Assembly: GCF_001424545.1 (NCBI RefSeq)
Contig: NZ_LMQL01000008.1
Location: forward strand, 1 to 64,000
Reading direction: 5' to 3'
Source: Ramlibacter sp. Leaf400
GTDB taxonomy: Bacteria; Pseudomonadota; Gammaproteobacteria; Burkholderiales; Burkholderiaceae_C
DNA: 64,000 nucleotides
Below the pieces are notes generated by a model. That model saw only the letters and a program-made list of their open reading frames with translations, was not told where the DNA came from and ran no database searches. Below are positions 1 through 8,394 of the stretch, in pieces. Numbering within the stretch: position 1 is the stretch's first letter; every line of letters begins with the position of its first letter. Both the position numbers and the translations under genes were made by a program.

Positions 1-215
<215 letters not shown>

Positions 216-245
216 GAAATCTCTCTCGCCTGCGCAATCGATCCG

Positions 246-319
246 TGGAGCGGGAGACGGGAATCGAACCCGTGTCATTAGCTTGGAAGGCTAAGGTTCT
301 ACCATTGAACTACTCCCGC
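246..319 (-). tRNA. tRNA-Gly (anticodon TCC)
   Basis: A 74-base cloverleaf on the minus strand: acceptor GCGGGAG/CTCCCGC, anticodon arm TTAGC-CTTCCAA-GCTAA giving TCC, T arm ACGGG-TTCGATT-CCCGT, and an encoded CCA. It is the middle member of the Tyr-Gly-Thr-tuf unit. Confidence 0.96.
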
Positions 320-464
320 ATCGGGCGTGGTTCGAGGGCCCCAGGCGGTCCCGGCGGACCGGCCGCCGGAATCTTGGTGGCGCCGGCTCATCCGGCTGCC
401 CCGTCCTTCATTCGCTACCACTCGTCTCTTGCACTTTTCGCCGAACCCCCTTCTTCAGGAGGTC

Positions 465-550
465 TGGTGGAGGAGGCTGGATTCGAACCAGCGTAGGCGT
501 AAGCCAACAGATTTACAGTCTGCCCCCTTTAGCCACTCGGGCACCCCTCC
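465..550 (-). tRNA. tRNA-Tyr (anticodon GTA)
   Basis: An 86-base class II tRNA on the minus strand with a long variable arm. The acceptor is GGAGGGG/CTCCTCC with one G-U pair, the anticodon arm CAGA-CTGTAAA-TCTG gives GTA, the T arm is CTGG-TTCGAAT-CCAG, and CCA is encoded. It is the first gene of the tRNA-tuf operon. Confidence 0.96.
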
Positions 551-562
551 GGCGAACCTCGA

Positions 563-571
563 AATATACCA
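563..571 (-). promoter_or_regulatory. Extended -10 promoter element of the tRNA-tuf operon
   Basis: The minus strand reads TGGTATATT, an extended -10 box (TGn plus TATATT), 12 bases before the first base of tRNA-Tyr. It is an AT-rich island in otherwise very GC-rich DNA. No good -35 hexamer is visible at 16-18 bases, which suits an extended -10 promoter. Assignment is from pattern only. Confidence 0.5.
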
Positions 572-628
572 TGTTTCAGCCACTCCAGCCCGTCCGCGCA
601 CCAGCGCGAGCCCGGCCGTGGTCCCACG

Positions 629-1384
629 TCAACTGAAGAAGCCCGGGTGGCCCCGCTCGGCCAGCCATTCGCGGGCCTGCGCGAAGTGCCCGCAGCCGAG
701 GAAGGGCACGGGCGGGCGCGAGGCGGACAGCGGCGAAGGATGGTTGGCCTGCAGCACGAGCGCCTCGCGGCCGTGCTGCCCGGCCGTGGCACTGATCAGC
801 CCGGCCTTGGCCTGGGCGTGGGCGCCCCACAGCAGGTAGACGCAGGGGCTGGCCCGCGCCGCCACTTCGGCCAGCAAGGCGTCGGTGAGCGCCTCCCAGC
901 CCTTCTTCGCGTGGCTGCCGGGCTGGCCGTCTTCCACCGTCAGCACGGCATTGAGCAGCAGCACGCCGCGCTCGGCCCAGCGCAGCAGGGACCCGCTGGA
1001 CGGCGCGGGCCCGGGTGAGCCGCAGGCCAGTTCCTTGAAGATGTTGCGAAGCGACGGCGGCACCTTCACGCCCGGCGCCACCGAGAACGCGAGGCCCTCC
1101 GCCTGCCCGGGCCCGTGGTACGGGTCCTGGCCGAGGATGACGGCATGAACCTGCTCGAGCGGGGTGGTTTCCAGCGCCCGCAAGGGCCGAGGCGGATAGA
1201 TCACCGCACCGGCCGCGATGCGCGCGCGCAGGAAATCGGACAACGCGCGGCCGGTCTCTCGCTGGAAGAAGCGATCGACCACCGGCTGCCATCCCGGCGC
1301 CAGCGAGGCCGACGCCGGATCCCAGCCGAGCAGCCGGCCCGCAGCGACCGGCTCCGCCAGCAACGACGCCTGGCGATCGCTCAC
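629..1384 (-). CDS. ung: Uracil-DNA glycosylase (family 1)
   Basis: Removes uracil from DNA as the first step of base-excision repair. The 251-residue product carries the catalytic water-activating motif GQDPYHG at residues 85-91 and the minor-groove loop HPSPLS at 215-220; both are signatures of family 1 enzymes, and the length fits. The chosen start is a GTG whose last two bases overlap the trpC stop (GTGA), implying translational coupling at the end of the trp operon. An internal start is possible because the first 30 or so residues are poorly conserved in the family. Confidence 0.93.
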   Translation of the reverse strand: MSDRQASLLAEPVAAGRLLGWDPASASLAPGWQPVVDRFFQRETGRALSDFLRARIAAGAVIYPPRPLRALETTPLEQVHAVILGQDPYHGPGQAEGLAFSVAPGVKVPPSLRNIFKELACGSPGPAPSSGSLLRWAERGVLLLNAVLTVEDGQPGSHAKKGWEALTDALLAEVAARASPCVYLLWGAHAQAKAGLISATAGQHGREALVLQANHPSPLSASRPPVPFLGCGHFAQAREWLAERGHPGFFS

Positions 1385-2172
1385 GCGCCGAACAGCGCCG
1401 CCAGCGCCTCGCCCGGGTCGAGCGCGCGCATGAAGGCCTCGCCCACCAGGAAGGCGTGCACGCCCGCCTCGCGCATGCGCTTCACGTCCGCGGGCCCCAG
1501 GATGCCGGACTCGGTGACCAGCAGGCGGTCGGCCGGCACGTCCTTGAGCATCCCCAGCGTGGTGTCGAGCGACACCTCGAAGGTGCGCAGGTTGCGGTTG
1601 TTGATGCCCACCAGCGGCGTCCTGAGCTTGAGGGCGCGCTGCAGCTCGGCCGCGTCGTGCACCTCGACCAGCACCGCCATGTCCAGCCCGCGCGCGATCT
1701 GCTCCAGCTCGGCCATCGGCCCGTCTTCCAGGCAGGCCGCGATCAGCAGGATGCAGTCGGCGCCCATGGCGCGCGACTCGTACACCTGGTAGGGATCGAC
1801 CATGAAGTCCTTGCGCAGCACCGGGAGGTCGCACGAGGCGCGCGCCTGCTTCAGGTAGTCCGGCCGTCCCTGGAAGAACTGACGGTCCGTCAGCACCGAC
1901 AGGCAGGCCGCGCCGTGCTCGGCGTAGCTCTGCGCGATGTCGGCCGGGATGAAGTCCTCGCGCAGGACGCCCTTGCTGGGGCTGGCCTTCTTGATCTCGG
2001 CGATCACGGCGCTGCGGCCGGCCGCGATCTTGCCGCGCAGCGCCGCCTCGAAGTCGCGCGTGAGGACGCGGCTCTCGGCGTCGGCACGCACGGCCTCCAG
2101 CGAAACCTTCTTCTTGGCCGCCGCGATCTCCTCGCGCTTGACGGCGACGATCTTGTCCAGGATGTCGGCCAT
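1381..2172 (-). CDS. trpC: Indole-3-glycerol phosphate synthase
   Basis: Catalyses ring closure of carboxyphenylaminodeoxyribulose phosphate to indole-3-glycerol phosphate in tryptophan synthesis. It is a single TIM barrel of 263 residues; the KKASPSKG motif at 61-68, INNRNLRTF and LVTESGI are typical active-site and phosphate-binding segments. It is monofunctional, with no fused TrpF. It starts 3 bases after the trpD stop and overlaps ung by GTGA, so the three genes form one transcript. Confidence 0.96.
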   Translation of the reverse strand: MADILDKIVAVKREEIAAAKKKVSLEAVRADAESRVLTRDFEAALRGKIAAGRSAVIAEIKKASPSKGVLREDFIPADIAQSYAEHGAACLSVLTDRQFFQGRPDYLKQARASCDLPVLRKDFMVDPYQVYESRAMGADCILLIAACLEDGPMAELEQIARGLDMAVLVEVHDAAELQRALKLRTPLVGINNRNLRTFEVSLDTTLGMLKDVPADRLLVTESGILGPADVKRMREAGVHAFLVGEAFMRALDPGEALAALFGA

Positions 2173-2175
2173 CGC

Positions 2176-3207
2176 TCAGCCGGCCAGCTGCTTGGACAGC
2201 GCGACCAGCCCGACGAGCCGCGACTTCGCGGCGCCCGAGGCGATGGCTTCGCGCGCGCGCTCGATGCCCGTGCGGATGTCGCTCACCACGTTGGCCGCGT
2301 ACAGCGCCACGCCCGCGTTGAGCATGACGATGTCGCGCGCCGCGCCCGGCTGGTTGTCCAGCACCGACACCAGCATGGCGCGCGACTGGTCGGGCGTCTC
2401 CACCTTCAGCACCCGGTTGCTGGACATGGAAAGACCGAAGTCCTCCGGATGGATCTCGTACTCGGACACCTGGCCATTCCTGAGTTCGCCCACCATGGTG
2501 GCGGCCCCGAGGCTCACTTCGTCCATGCCGTCCCGGCCGTAGACCACCAGCGCATGCTCGGCGCCCAGGCGCTGCAGCGCCCGCACCTGGATGCCCACCA
2601 GGTCCGGGTGGAACACGCCCATCAGGATGTTGGGTGCTCCCGCCGGGTTGGTCAGCGGCCCCAGGATGTTGAAGATGGTGCGCACGCCCAGTTCCTTGCG
2701 CACCGGCGCGACGTTCTTCATCGCCGGATGGTGGTTGGGCGCGAACATGAAGCCGATGCCCACCTCCTGCACGCAGCGGGCGATGGCTTCGGGCGACAGG
2801 TTGATGTCCACGCCCAGGCTCTCCAGCACGTCGGCGCTGCCGGACTTGCTGGACACGCTGCGGCCGCCGTGCTTGCTCACCTTCGCGCCCGCGGCCGCGG
2901 CCACGAACATCGCGCAGGTGGAGATGTTGAAGGTGTGCGACCCGTCGCCTCCGGTGCCCACGATGTCCACCAGGTGCGTCTTGTCGGCGATGTGGACCTT
3001 GGTGGAGAACTCGCGCATCACCTCGGCGGCCGCGGTGATCTCGCCGATGGTTTCCTTCTTCACCCGCAGGCCGGTGAGCAGGGCGGCCATCATGACGGGC
3101 GAGAGCTCGCCGCTCATGATCAGCCGCACGATCTTGAGCATCTCGTCGTGGAAGATCTCGCGGTGTTCGATGGTGCGCTGCAGCGCTTCCTGGGGGGTGA
3201 TGGGCAT
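2176..3207 (-). CDS. trpD: Anthranilate phosphoribosyltransferase
   Basis: Transfers phosphoribosyl from PRPP to anthranilate, the second step specific to tryptophan synthesis. The 343-residue protein shows the glycine-rich [13 protein letters not shown] motif (84-96) that binds PRPP and a [18 protein letters not shown] segment, both family hallmarks. It is a separate protein, not fused to TrpG. It is parted from trpG by ltaE and an exporter gene, all in the same direction with short gaps (15 bases after the exporter), so it still looks co-transcribed. Confidence 0.96.
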   Translation of the reverse strand: MPITPQEALQRTIEHREIFHDEMLKIVRLIMSGELSPVMMAALLTGLRVKKETIGEITAAAEVMREFSTKVHIADKTHLVDIVGTGGDGSHTFNISTCAMFVAAAAGAKVSKHGGRSVSSKSGSADVLESLGVDINLSPEAIARCVQEVGIGFMFAPNHHPAMKNVAPVRKELGVRTIFNILGPLTNPAGAPNILMGVFHPDLVGIQVRALQRLGAEHALVVYGRDGMDEVSLGAATMVGELRNGQVSEYEIHPEDFGLSMSSNRVLKVETPDQSRAMLVSVLDNQPGAARDIVMLNAGVALYAANVVSDIRTGIERAREAIASGAAKSRLVGLVALSKQLAG

Positions 3208-3222
3208 GGGCCTCTCCTCGAT

Positions 3223-3873
3223 TCAGCGGGAAGGATTGTCGGACAGCGCCAGGCGCGCGCCGAAAGCGATGAACATGGCGCCGGCGGCGCGGTCCAGCCA
3301 GTGCATGCCACGCTGCACGGCATCGCGGCGCGCCATCCAGGCCGCGGCCAGCGCCCAGCCGGAATTCACCGGAATGCTGTTGACGTTGAACAGCACGCCC
3401 AGCAGCACGAAGGCCAGCGCCTTGTTCGGCGCGTCCGGCGCGATGAACTGCGGCACGAAGGCCAGGAAGAAGATGGCGACCTTGGGATTGAGCACGTTGG
3501 TCCAGAAGCCGCCCAGGAAGACCGCGCGCAACCGGGCCGGCGGCTGCGACTGCGCCAGCGAGCGCAGGTCGGCCACGTCGGCCTGCGGGCGCGCCACCAG
3601 GAGCTTGACGCCCACCCACAGCAGGTAGGCCGCGCCCAGCCACTTCAGCACCGTGAACGCCGTGGCCGATGTGGCCAGCAGCGCGCCCACGCCCACCGCC
3701 GCGGCGAACACGTGCACGAAGCAGCCGGCCGTGATGCCCAGCCCCGCGACGATGCCGGCGCGGGCGCCCGAGCGCAGCGCGTTGGTGACGATGTAGAGCA
3801 CGTCCGGCCCCGGCGTCAGGTTCAGCAGCCAGCCGGCGGCGATGAAGATCACGAGCTGCTGCAGGTCCGGCAT
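3223..3873 (-). CDS. LysE/RhtB-family amino-acid exporter
   Basis: An inner-membrane exporter of 216 residues with about six hydrophobic segments. The N-terminal NLTPGPDVLYIVTNAL segment is the signature of the LysE/RhtB/ArgO family, which exports lysine, threonine, homoserine or related compounds; the exact substrate cannot be read from sequence. It lies 5 bases after threonine aldolase and 15 bases before trpD. Next to a threonine-cleaving enzyme, export of threonine, homoserine or glycine-like metabolites is a reasonable guess but unproven. Confidence 0.88.
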   Translation of the reverse strand: MPDLQQLVIFIAAGWLLNLTPGPDVLYIVTNALRSGARAGIVAGLGITAGCFVHVFAAAVGVGALLATSATAFTVLKWLGAAYLLWVGVKLLVARPQADVADLRSLAQSQPPARLRAVFLGGFWTNVLNPKVAIFFLAFVPQFIAPDAPNKALAFVLLGVLFNVNSIPVNSGWALAAAWMARRDAVQRGMHWLDRAAGAMFIAFGARLALSDNPSR

Positions 3874-3878
3874 GGCGC

Positions 3879-4928
3879 TCAGTTCCGGAAGAAGCGGCGG
3901 AAGGCGGCGACGGCGCGGTCGACGCCGGCCTCGTCCACGTCCAGGTGGGTGGCGAATCGCAGGCGGTACAGGCCGGTGGCCAGCACGCCTTCGGCCTTCA
4001 GGGCTTCGAGCAGCGCCGGCCCGCGATCACGCGCCGCGCCGGTGAGGTCGACGAACACGATGTTGGTCTGCGGCGGCTCCACCTGCACGCCTTCGAGGCC
4101 GGCCAGCCCCTGCGCCAACCGCGCGGCCAACTCATGGTCGACGGCGAGGCGCTCGACGTGGTGGTCCAGCGCGTACGAGGCCGCGGCCGCCAGCACGCCG
4201 GCCTGCCGCATCGCGCCGCCCGCCATCTTGCGGATGCGGCGGGCGCGGGCGATCAGCTCCTTCGAGCCGCAAAGCGCGGAGCCGGCGGGCGTGCCCAGGC
4301 CCTTGCTGAAGCAGACCGAGACGGAATCGAAGTGGCCGGCGATGCGGCGGGCGGCCTCCTGCGCAGTCGTTCCTTCGCGCTGCGCCACCGCCACGGCCGC
4401 ATTGAACAGCCGGGCGCCATCGAGGTGGGTGGACAGACCGTGCCGGCGGGCCAACGCGGTGGCTTCGCCCAGGTACGCCATCGGGATCACCTTGCCGCCC
4501 AGCGTGTTCTCCAGCGCGAGCAGGCGGGTGCGCGCGAAGTGCGGGTCGTCGGGCTTGATCGCGGCCTCGATGGCTTCGAGCGCCAGCGTGCCGTCGGGCT
4601 GGTGTTCCAGCGGCTGCGGCTGCACGCTGCCGAACACGGCGGCGCCGCCGCCTTCCCAGCGGTAGCAGTGCTGGAACTGGCCGACGATGTACTCGTCGCC
4701 GCGCTGGCAGTGCGAGAGCACGGCGCACAGGTTGCTCTGCGTGCCCGTGGGCATGAAGAGGGCCGCCTCGAAGCCCAGCATCGCGGCGATCTGGTCCTGA
4801 AGCGCATTGACGCTGGGGTCGTCGCCGAACACGTCGTCGCCCAGCGGCGCGGCCATCATGGCCTCGCGCATCGCCGCGGTCGGCCGAGTCACGGTGTCGC
4901 TGCGCAAGTCAACAAGGCCGGCGCTCAC
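3879..4928 (-). CDS. ltaE: Low-specificity L-threonine aldolase
   Basis: A fold-type I PLP enzyme that cleaves L-threonine or allo-threonine to glycine and acetaldehyde. The N-terminus [13 protein letters not shown], the [11 protein letters not shown] segment and the PLP lysine in [12 protein letters not shown] (about Lys209) are typical. With the GTG start at 4928 the protein has 349 residues, as expected. That GTG overlaps the trpG stop (GTGA), so ltaE is translationally coupled inside the trp operon, an unusual position for it. GTG was preferred because it fits the coupling and the family N-terminus. Confidence 0.92.
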   Translation of the reverse strand: MSAGLVDLRSDTVTRPTAAMREAMMAAPLGDDVFGDDPSVNALQDQIAAMLGFEAALFMPTGTQSNLCAVLSHCQRGDEYIVGQFQHCYRWEGGGAAVFGSVQPQPLEHQPDGTLALEAIEAAIKPDDPHFARTRLLALENTLGGKVIPMAYLGEATALARRHGLSTHLDGARLFNAAVAVAQREGTTAQEAARRIAGHFDSVSVCFSKGLGTPAGSALCGSKELIARARRIRKMAGGAMRQAGVLAAAASYALDHHVERLAVDHELAARLAQGLAGLEGVQVEPPQTNIVFVDLTGAARDRGPALLEALKAEGVLATGLYRLRFATHLDVDEAGVDRAVAAFRRFFRN

Positions 4929-5494
4929 ACCTGCTCCAGGAAGTTCTTCAGCATCGCGTGCCCATGCTCGGTGAGGATGGATTCCGGATGGAACTGCACG
5001 CCCTGGATGGCCAGCTCGCGGTGGCGCACGCCCATGATCTCGCCGTCGTCGGTCCACGCGGTGGTCTCCAGCTCGCGCGGGCACGTGCTCTTCTCGATGG
5101 CAAGGGAGTGGTAGCGGTTCACCGTGAAGCGCTCCGGCAGGCCGGCGAACACGCCCTGGCGGGTGGTGGTGATCTCGCTGGTCTTGCCGTGCATCAGCTG
5201 CGCGGCGCGGATGATGTTGCCGCCGAACGCGGCGCCTATGCTCTGGTGCCCCAGGCACACGCCCAGGATCGGCAGCTTGCCCGCGAAGTGCCGGATGGCC
5301 GCCACCGAGATGCCCGCCTCCGCCGGCGAGCAGGGGCCGGGCGAGACCACCAGGCGGTCGGGCGCGCGCGCGGCGATGCCCTCGATCGTGATCTCGTCGT
5401 TGCGGAACACCTCCACCTGCGCGCCCAGCTCGCCGAAGTACTGCACCAGGTTGTAGGTGAAGCTGTCGTAGTTGTCGATCATGAGCAGCTTCAT
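4925..5494 (-). CDS. trpG: Anthranilate synthase component II (glutamine amidotransferase)
   Basis: Supplies ammonia from glutamine to TrpE for anthranilate formation. The 189-residue class I amidotransferase has the nucleophile Cys80 in [15 protein letters not shown] for the oxyanion region and the catalytic His in VQFHPESI. The start [12 protein letters not shown] is the universal TrpG N-terminus and is preceded by AGGAGGG. An in-frame extension to 5530 runs into the left inverted repeat of the GxxExxY cassette and is not believed. Normally trpG would directly follow trpE; here the cassette separates them. Confidence 0.96.
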   Translation of the reverse strand: MKLLMIDNYDSFTYNLVQYFGELGAQVEVFRNDEITIEGIAARAPDRLVVSPGPCSPAEAGISVAAIRHFAGKLPILGVCLGHQSIGAAFGGNIIRAAQLMHGKTSEITTTRQGVFAGLPERFTVNRYHSLAIEKSTCPRELETTAWTDDGEIMGVRHRELAIQGVQFHPESILTEHGHAMLKNFLEQV

Positions 5495-5511
5495 TCCAGA
5501 CCCTCCTGAAC
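5483..5511. repeat. Left copy of the duplicated trpE/trpG junction
   Basis: These 29 bases cover the trpG ribosome-binding site and first codons. They match 5994-6022, on the far side of the GxxExxY cassette and in the same orientation, at 23 of 29 positions; the shared core TTCATTCCA contains the ATG of trpG. The arrangement looks like a long, diverged target-site duplication. Confidence 0.7.
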
Positions 5512-5513
5512 AA

Positions 5514-5543
5514 ACAGAACACAGAGGCACAGAGGCACAGAGG
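5514..5543 (+). repeat. Left 30-bp terminal inverted repeat of the GxxExxY cassette
   Basis: ACAGAAC is followed by repeats of the 8-mer ACAGAGGC (two full, one truncated). The exact reverse complement of all 30 bases stands at 5961-5990, both pointing inward. It begins 2 bases after the duplicated junction and ends 24 bases from the stop of the GxxExxY gene. Confidence 0.9.
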
Positions 5544-5567
5544 AATGCATCGAGGGAGGGGTGGGAG

Positions 5568-5933
5568 TCACAGGGAGATCCTCCGGATGCCCTGTTTGGC
5601 TGCTTCGACGTTGAAGTTGATCAGCAGCGCTGTCTTCAGACCCGACATGCGCAGGTAGGTCAGCGTCTGCGCCTTGTGCAGGGGCAGCAAGGCTTCCACC
5701 GCTTTCAGTTCCAGCAGCAGCCGGGTGTCCACCACCATGTCCAGTCGGTAGCAATGCGGCAGTCGCTCGCCCTTGTACATGACGGGCAGATCGATCTGCC
5801 TTTGAAACGGCAAGCCCTGCAAACCGAGCTCGCGCGCCAGGGCATGTTCGTACGCACTTTCCAGCAGCCCCGGCCCCAGTGCCCGATGCACCTCGATCAC
5901 ACAACCAATGACCTTTCGCGAAAGGGCAAACAT
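5568..5933 (-). CDS. GxxExxY-family protein (PD-(D/E)XK nuclease-like), cargo of the cassette
   Basis: A 121-residue protein with the naming motif GLLESAY (within [20 protein letters not shown]), then [13 protein letters not shown] and LELKAVE, which resemble the D...ExK core of the PD-(D/E)XK nuclease superfamily, and the conserved tail [17 protein letters not shown]. The biological role of the family is not established. The start at 5933 gives the usual family N-terminus. The frame is also open up to an ATG at 6005 that overlaps the trpE stop as ATGA: that 145-residue version would begin [18 protein letters not shown], reusing the duplicated trpG start and translating through the inverted repeat. 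Confidence 0.85.
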   Translation of the reverse strand: MFALSRKVIGCVIEVHRALGPGLLESAYEHALARELGLQGLPFQRQIDLPVMYKGERLPHCYRLDMVVDTRLLLELKAVEALLPLHKAQTLTYLRMSGLKTALLINFNVEAAKQGIRRISL

Positions 5934-5960
5934 CCCCCCATCACCCTGATCCTCCTCTTC

Positions 5961-5990
5961 CCTCTGTGCCTCTGTGCCTCTGTGTTCTGT
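5961..5990 (-). repeat. Right 30-bp terminal inverted repeat of the GxxExxY cassette
   Basis: Perfect reverse complement of 5514-5543, consisting of the 8-mer GCCTCTGT read on the plus strand and its end TTCTGT. It lies 3 bases from the second copy of the duplicated junction. Confidence 0.9.
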
Positions 5991-5993
5991 CCC

Positions 5994-6022
5994 GAGGAGT
6001 TTCATTCCAACCCCTCCTCGAC
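5994..6022. repeat. Right copy of the duplicated trpE/trpG junction
   Basis: Covers the last codons and stop of trpE. On the minus strand it reads GAGGAGGGG...GGAATGAAACTCCTC, in which the trpE stop overlaps an ATG as ATGA, probably the original trpG start before insertion. It matches 5483-5511 at 23 of 29 positions. Confidence 0.7.
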
Positions 6023-7501
6023 CAGCTCCGAAGCGCGCAGCAACGCCCGCGCCTTGGCCTCGGTTTCCTTCCATTCCAGCTCCGGCACCGAATCGGCGAC
6101 GACGCCGGCGGCGGCCTGAACGTACAGGGTCTGGTCCTTCACGATGCCGGTGCGGATCGCGATCGCCACGTCCATGTCGCCTGCGTAGCTGAGGTAGCCG
6201 CAGGCGCCGCCGTAGAGGCCGCGCTTGGTCGGCTCGAGACGGTCGATCAGCTCCATCGCATGCACCTTGGGCGCGCCGGTCAGCGTGCCCGCCGGGAAGG
6301 TCGCCTTCAGCACGTCGATGCCGGTCATGCCTTCGTTGAGGATGCCTTCGACGTTGCTCACGATGTGCATCACGTGGCTGTAGCGCTCGACCGCGAAGGC
6401 CTCGGTCACCTTCACGCTGCCGGTCCTGGCGATGCGGCCGATGTCGTTGCGCGCCAGGTCGATCAGCATCACGTGCTCGGCGCGTTCCTTGGGGTCGGTC
6501 ACCAGCTCCTGCTCGACGGCCTTGTCCTGCTCCGGCGTGGCGCCGCGCGGACGGGTGCCGGCCAGCGGCCGGATGGTCACCTTCTGGCCCTCGGGCGTCT
6601 GCTCCTGGCGCACCAGGATCTCCGGCGAGGCGCCCACCACCTGGAACTCGCCGAAGTCGTAGTAGTACATGTACGGGCTGGGGTTCAGCGAACGCAGCGC
6701 GCGGTACAGCGACAAGGGCGACTCGGTGTAGCGCTTCTTGATGCGCTGGCCGATCTGCACCTGCATGAAGTCGCCGGCGGCGATCAGTTCCTTGGCGCGG
6801 TCCACCGCCTTCAGGTAGTCGGCCTTGGAGAACTCGCGCTCGGCCGGGAAGGTCTGGGTCTGGCGCACCTGGGGGGCGCTGACCGAGTACTTGAGCTGTT
6901 CCTTCAGCTCGCGCAGCCGCTTCTTGGCGTTGCTGTACGCCTCGGGCCGGCCGGGGTCGGCGTACACGATCAGGTAGAGCTTGCCCGACAGGTTGTCGAT
7001 GACGGCCAGCTCCTCGCACTGAAGCAGCAGGATGTCCGGGCAGCCCAGCGTGTCGGGCGGACAGGTCTTCTCCAGCTTCTTCTCGATGTAGCGCACCGCG
7101 TCGTAGCCGAAGTAGCCGGCCAGGCCGCCGCAAAAGCGCGGCAGGCCCGGGCGCAGCGCCACCTTGAAGCGCTTCTGGTACTCGCCCACGAAGTCCAGCG
7201 GATTGCCGCGGACGCGTTCGACCACCTGCCCTTCGGTGACCACCTCGGTGACCGCGTCGGCGCCGAAGCCGGTGGCGCGCAGGAGCGTGCGGGCGGGCAG
7301 GCCGATGAAGCTGTAGCGCCCGAAGCGCTCGCCGCCGACGACGGATTCGAGCAGGAAGCTGTGGCGGCTCTGGCCCTTGGCATGCGCCAGCTTCAGGTAC
7401 AGGGAGAGGGGGGTCTCGAGGTCGGCGAAGGCTTCCGCAATGAGGGGGATGCGGTTGAAGCCCTGGAGTGCCAGGCTCTTGAATTCGAGTTCGGTGATCA
7501 C
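6002..7501 (-). CDS. trpE: Anthranilate synthase component I
   Basis: Converts chorismate to anthranilate with ammonia from TrpG; first committed step of tryptophan synthesis, normally feedback-inhibited by tryptophan through an N-terminal LLES-type motif, seen here as SFLLESVVGG. C-terminal chorismate-binding segments are present, including PLAGTRPRG, DLARNDIGR and FPAGTLTGAPK. I chose the GTG at 7501 (499 residues) because GGAGG lies 8 bases upstream and ITELEFKSLALQG follows directly; an ATG at 7546 would add 15 residues. It is the first gene of the operon. I see no leader peptide with tandem Trp codons. Confidence 0.95.
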   Translation of the reverse strand: MITELEFKSLALQGFNRIPLIAEAFADLETPLSLYLKLAHAKGQSRHSFLLESVVGGERFGRYSFIGLPARTLLRATGFGADAVTEVVTEGQVVERVRGNPLDFVGEYQKRFKVALRPGLPRFCGGLAGYFGYDAVRYIEKKLEKTCPPDTLGCPDILLLQCEELAVIDNLSGKLYLIVYADPGRPEAYSNAKKRLRELKEQLKYSVSAPQVRQTQTFPAEREFSKADYLKAVDRAKELIAAGDFMQVQIGQRIKKRYTESPLSLYRALRSLNPSPYMYYYDFGEFQVVGASPEILVRQEQTPEGQKVTIRPLAGTRPRGATPEQDKAVEQELVTDPKERAEHVMLIDLARNDIGRIARTGSVKVTEAFAVERYSHVMHIVSNVEGILNEGMTGIDVLKATFPAGTLTGAPKVHAMELIDRLEPTKRGLYGGACGYLSYAGDMDVAIAIRTGIVKDQTLYVQAAAGVVADSVPELEWKETEAKARALLRASELVEEGLE

Positions 7502-7762
7502 GGGGTGAGCCTCCACAAGCTCATGCGGCGCGGGCCGCTGGTCCATTCTGGGGATGTCCCGGGGCCGGGACGCGGGGCACGGGCTGCCCCGTGCAGATCA
7601 GGAACGCACGTTGACAGGCTTGCGCCAGGGCCAGGCTCCCCGGCCGGAGCAACCTGTGATGGTGGTGCGGTGGATGAACATCGCGGACGAGTGTAGCAAA
7701 GGGCTCGCCGAAAACCCTGATGGCTTGCGCCGGGACCGCCGATTAACATCTCGCAACAAAAC

Positions 7763-7774
7763 GAACGGTCGTTC
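7763..7774. promoter_or_regulatory. Palindrome GAACG-GT-CGTTC, possible repressor operator
   Basis: A 5-bp inverted repeat with a 2-base centre, flanked by A/T-rich arms (AAAAC on the left, TATTTT on the right), 20 bases before the ATG of the chalcone-isomerase-like gene. The symmetry resembles TetR-family operators, but no regulator is adjacent. It lies in the 292-base divergent space between trpE and that gene, which otherwise shows only a possible minus-strand -10 (TACACT) for trpE. Confidence 0.3.
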
Positions 7775-7793
7775 TATTTTCAAGAGACACGCC

Positions 7794-8378
7794 ATGAAAG
7801 CGATCCGCAATCTCCTTCTCGCCACGGCCCTGGCGCTGGCCGCAGCCACCCACGCGCAACCGGTCGTCCTGTCGGGCGTGAAGTTCGACGATGCCAACGA
7901 CGTGCGCGGCTCGCGGCTGCAGCTCAACGGCGCCGGCCTGCGCTACAAGGCCGTCTTCAAGGTCTATGCCGCCGGCCTGTACCTGCCGAAGAAGGCCGCC
8001 AGTCCCGAGGAAGTGCTGGCCATGCCCGGTGCCAAGCGCATCAGCATCACCATGCTGCGCGAGATCGATTCTTCCGAGTTCGGCAAGATGTTCTCGCGCG
8101 GCATGGAGGACAACATGGACAAGTCCGCGTTCTCCAGGCTGGTGCCGGGCGTGCTGCGCATGAGCCAGATCTTCAGCGACCACAAGAAGCTCAATCCCGG
8201 CGAGCTGTTCACCATCGACTGGGTGCCCGGCACCGGCACCGTGGTCACCGTCAAGGGCGTGCAGCAGGGCGAACCCTTCAAGGAGCCGGAGTTCTTCAAC
8301 GCGCTGCTGCGGATCTGGCTCGGCCCCAATCCGGCCGACTGGAAGCTCAAGGACGCCCTGCTCGGCCGGCCGGCCTGA
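7794..8378 (+). CDS. Chalcone isomerase-like periplasmic protein
   Basis: A 194-residue protein with a clear Sec signal peptide (LLLATALALAAATHA, cleavage before Gln23 or so). The mature part, with KVYAAGLYLPKKA, ISITMLREID and FTIDWVPGTGTVVTVKG, matches the bacterial chalcone-isomerase-like family, a fold whose bacterial members are probably fatty-acid or small lipid binders rather than true chalcone isomerases. Its function is therefore unknown. It is transcribed alone, away from trpE and convergent with gph. The ATG follows a weak purine stretch (AAGAGA). Confidence 0.8.
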   Translation: MKAIRNLLLATALALAAATHAQPVVLSGVKFDDANDVRGSRLQLNGAGLRYKAVFKVYAAGLYLPKKAASPEEVLAMPGAKRISITMLREIDSSEFGKMFSRGMEDNMDKSAFSRLVPGVLRMSQIFSDHKKLNPGELFTIDWVPGTGTVVTVKGVQQGEPFKEPEFFNALLRIWLGPNPADWKLKDALLGRPA

Positions 8379-8394
8379 GGGCGCCGCGCCGCGC

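Larger units (their letters stand above)
5514..5990 (-). mobile_element. Inverted-repeat-bounded GxxExxY cassette inserted between trpE and trpG
   Basis: A 477-bp unit with perfect 30-bp terminal inverted repeats, one gene inside (GxxExxY family) and a near-direct 29-bp duplication of the trpE/trpG junction outside both ends. It carries no transposase, so if mobile it would need one in trans. Its base composition is visibly lower in GC than the flanking trp genes. Both neighbours remain intact: trpE keeps its stop and trpG has its own ribosome-binding site and start. The mobile nature is an inference from structure. Confidence 0.6.

Noticed and set aside
615-630. A short hairpin after ung as a terminator
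   Set aside because: The stem is only about 5 bp (CGTGG/CCACG) and no T tract follows on the minus strand.
629-3643. A 1004-codon minus-strand open frame across ung, trpC and trpD
   Set aside because: Only its last 251 codons (ung) carry recognisable protein; the rest is a low-complexity Arg/Gly/Ala frame opposite in phase to clearly conserved trpC and trpD.
1456-4665. A 1069-codon plus-strand open frame over trpC, trpD, the exporter and ltaE
   Set aside because: Long antisense frames are expected at this GC content; the translation is rich in His, Arg and Ala with no motif, while the opposite strand encodes known enzymes.
5514-5543. Tandem 8-bp repeats taken as the start of a CRISPR array
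   Set aside because: The units are contiguous with no spacers, and the block is mirrored exactly at 5961-5990; it is a terminal inverted repeat, not an array.
7498-7749. An 83-codon minus-strand frame upstream of trpE as a tryptophan leader peptide
   Set aside because: It has only isolated Trp codons and no terminator/antiterminator hairpin before trpE; the GTG at 7501 with GGAGG explains trpE initiation.
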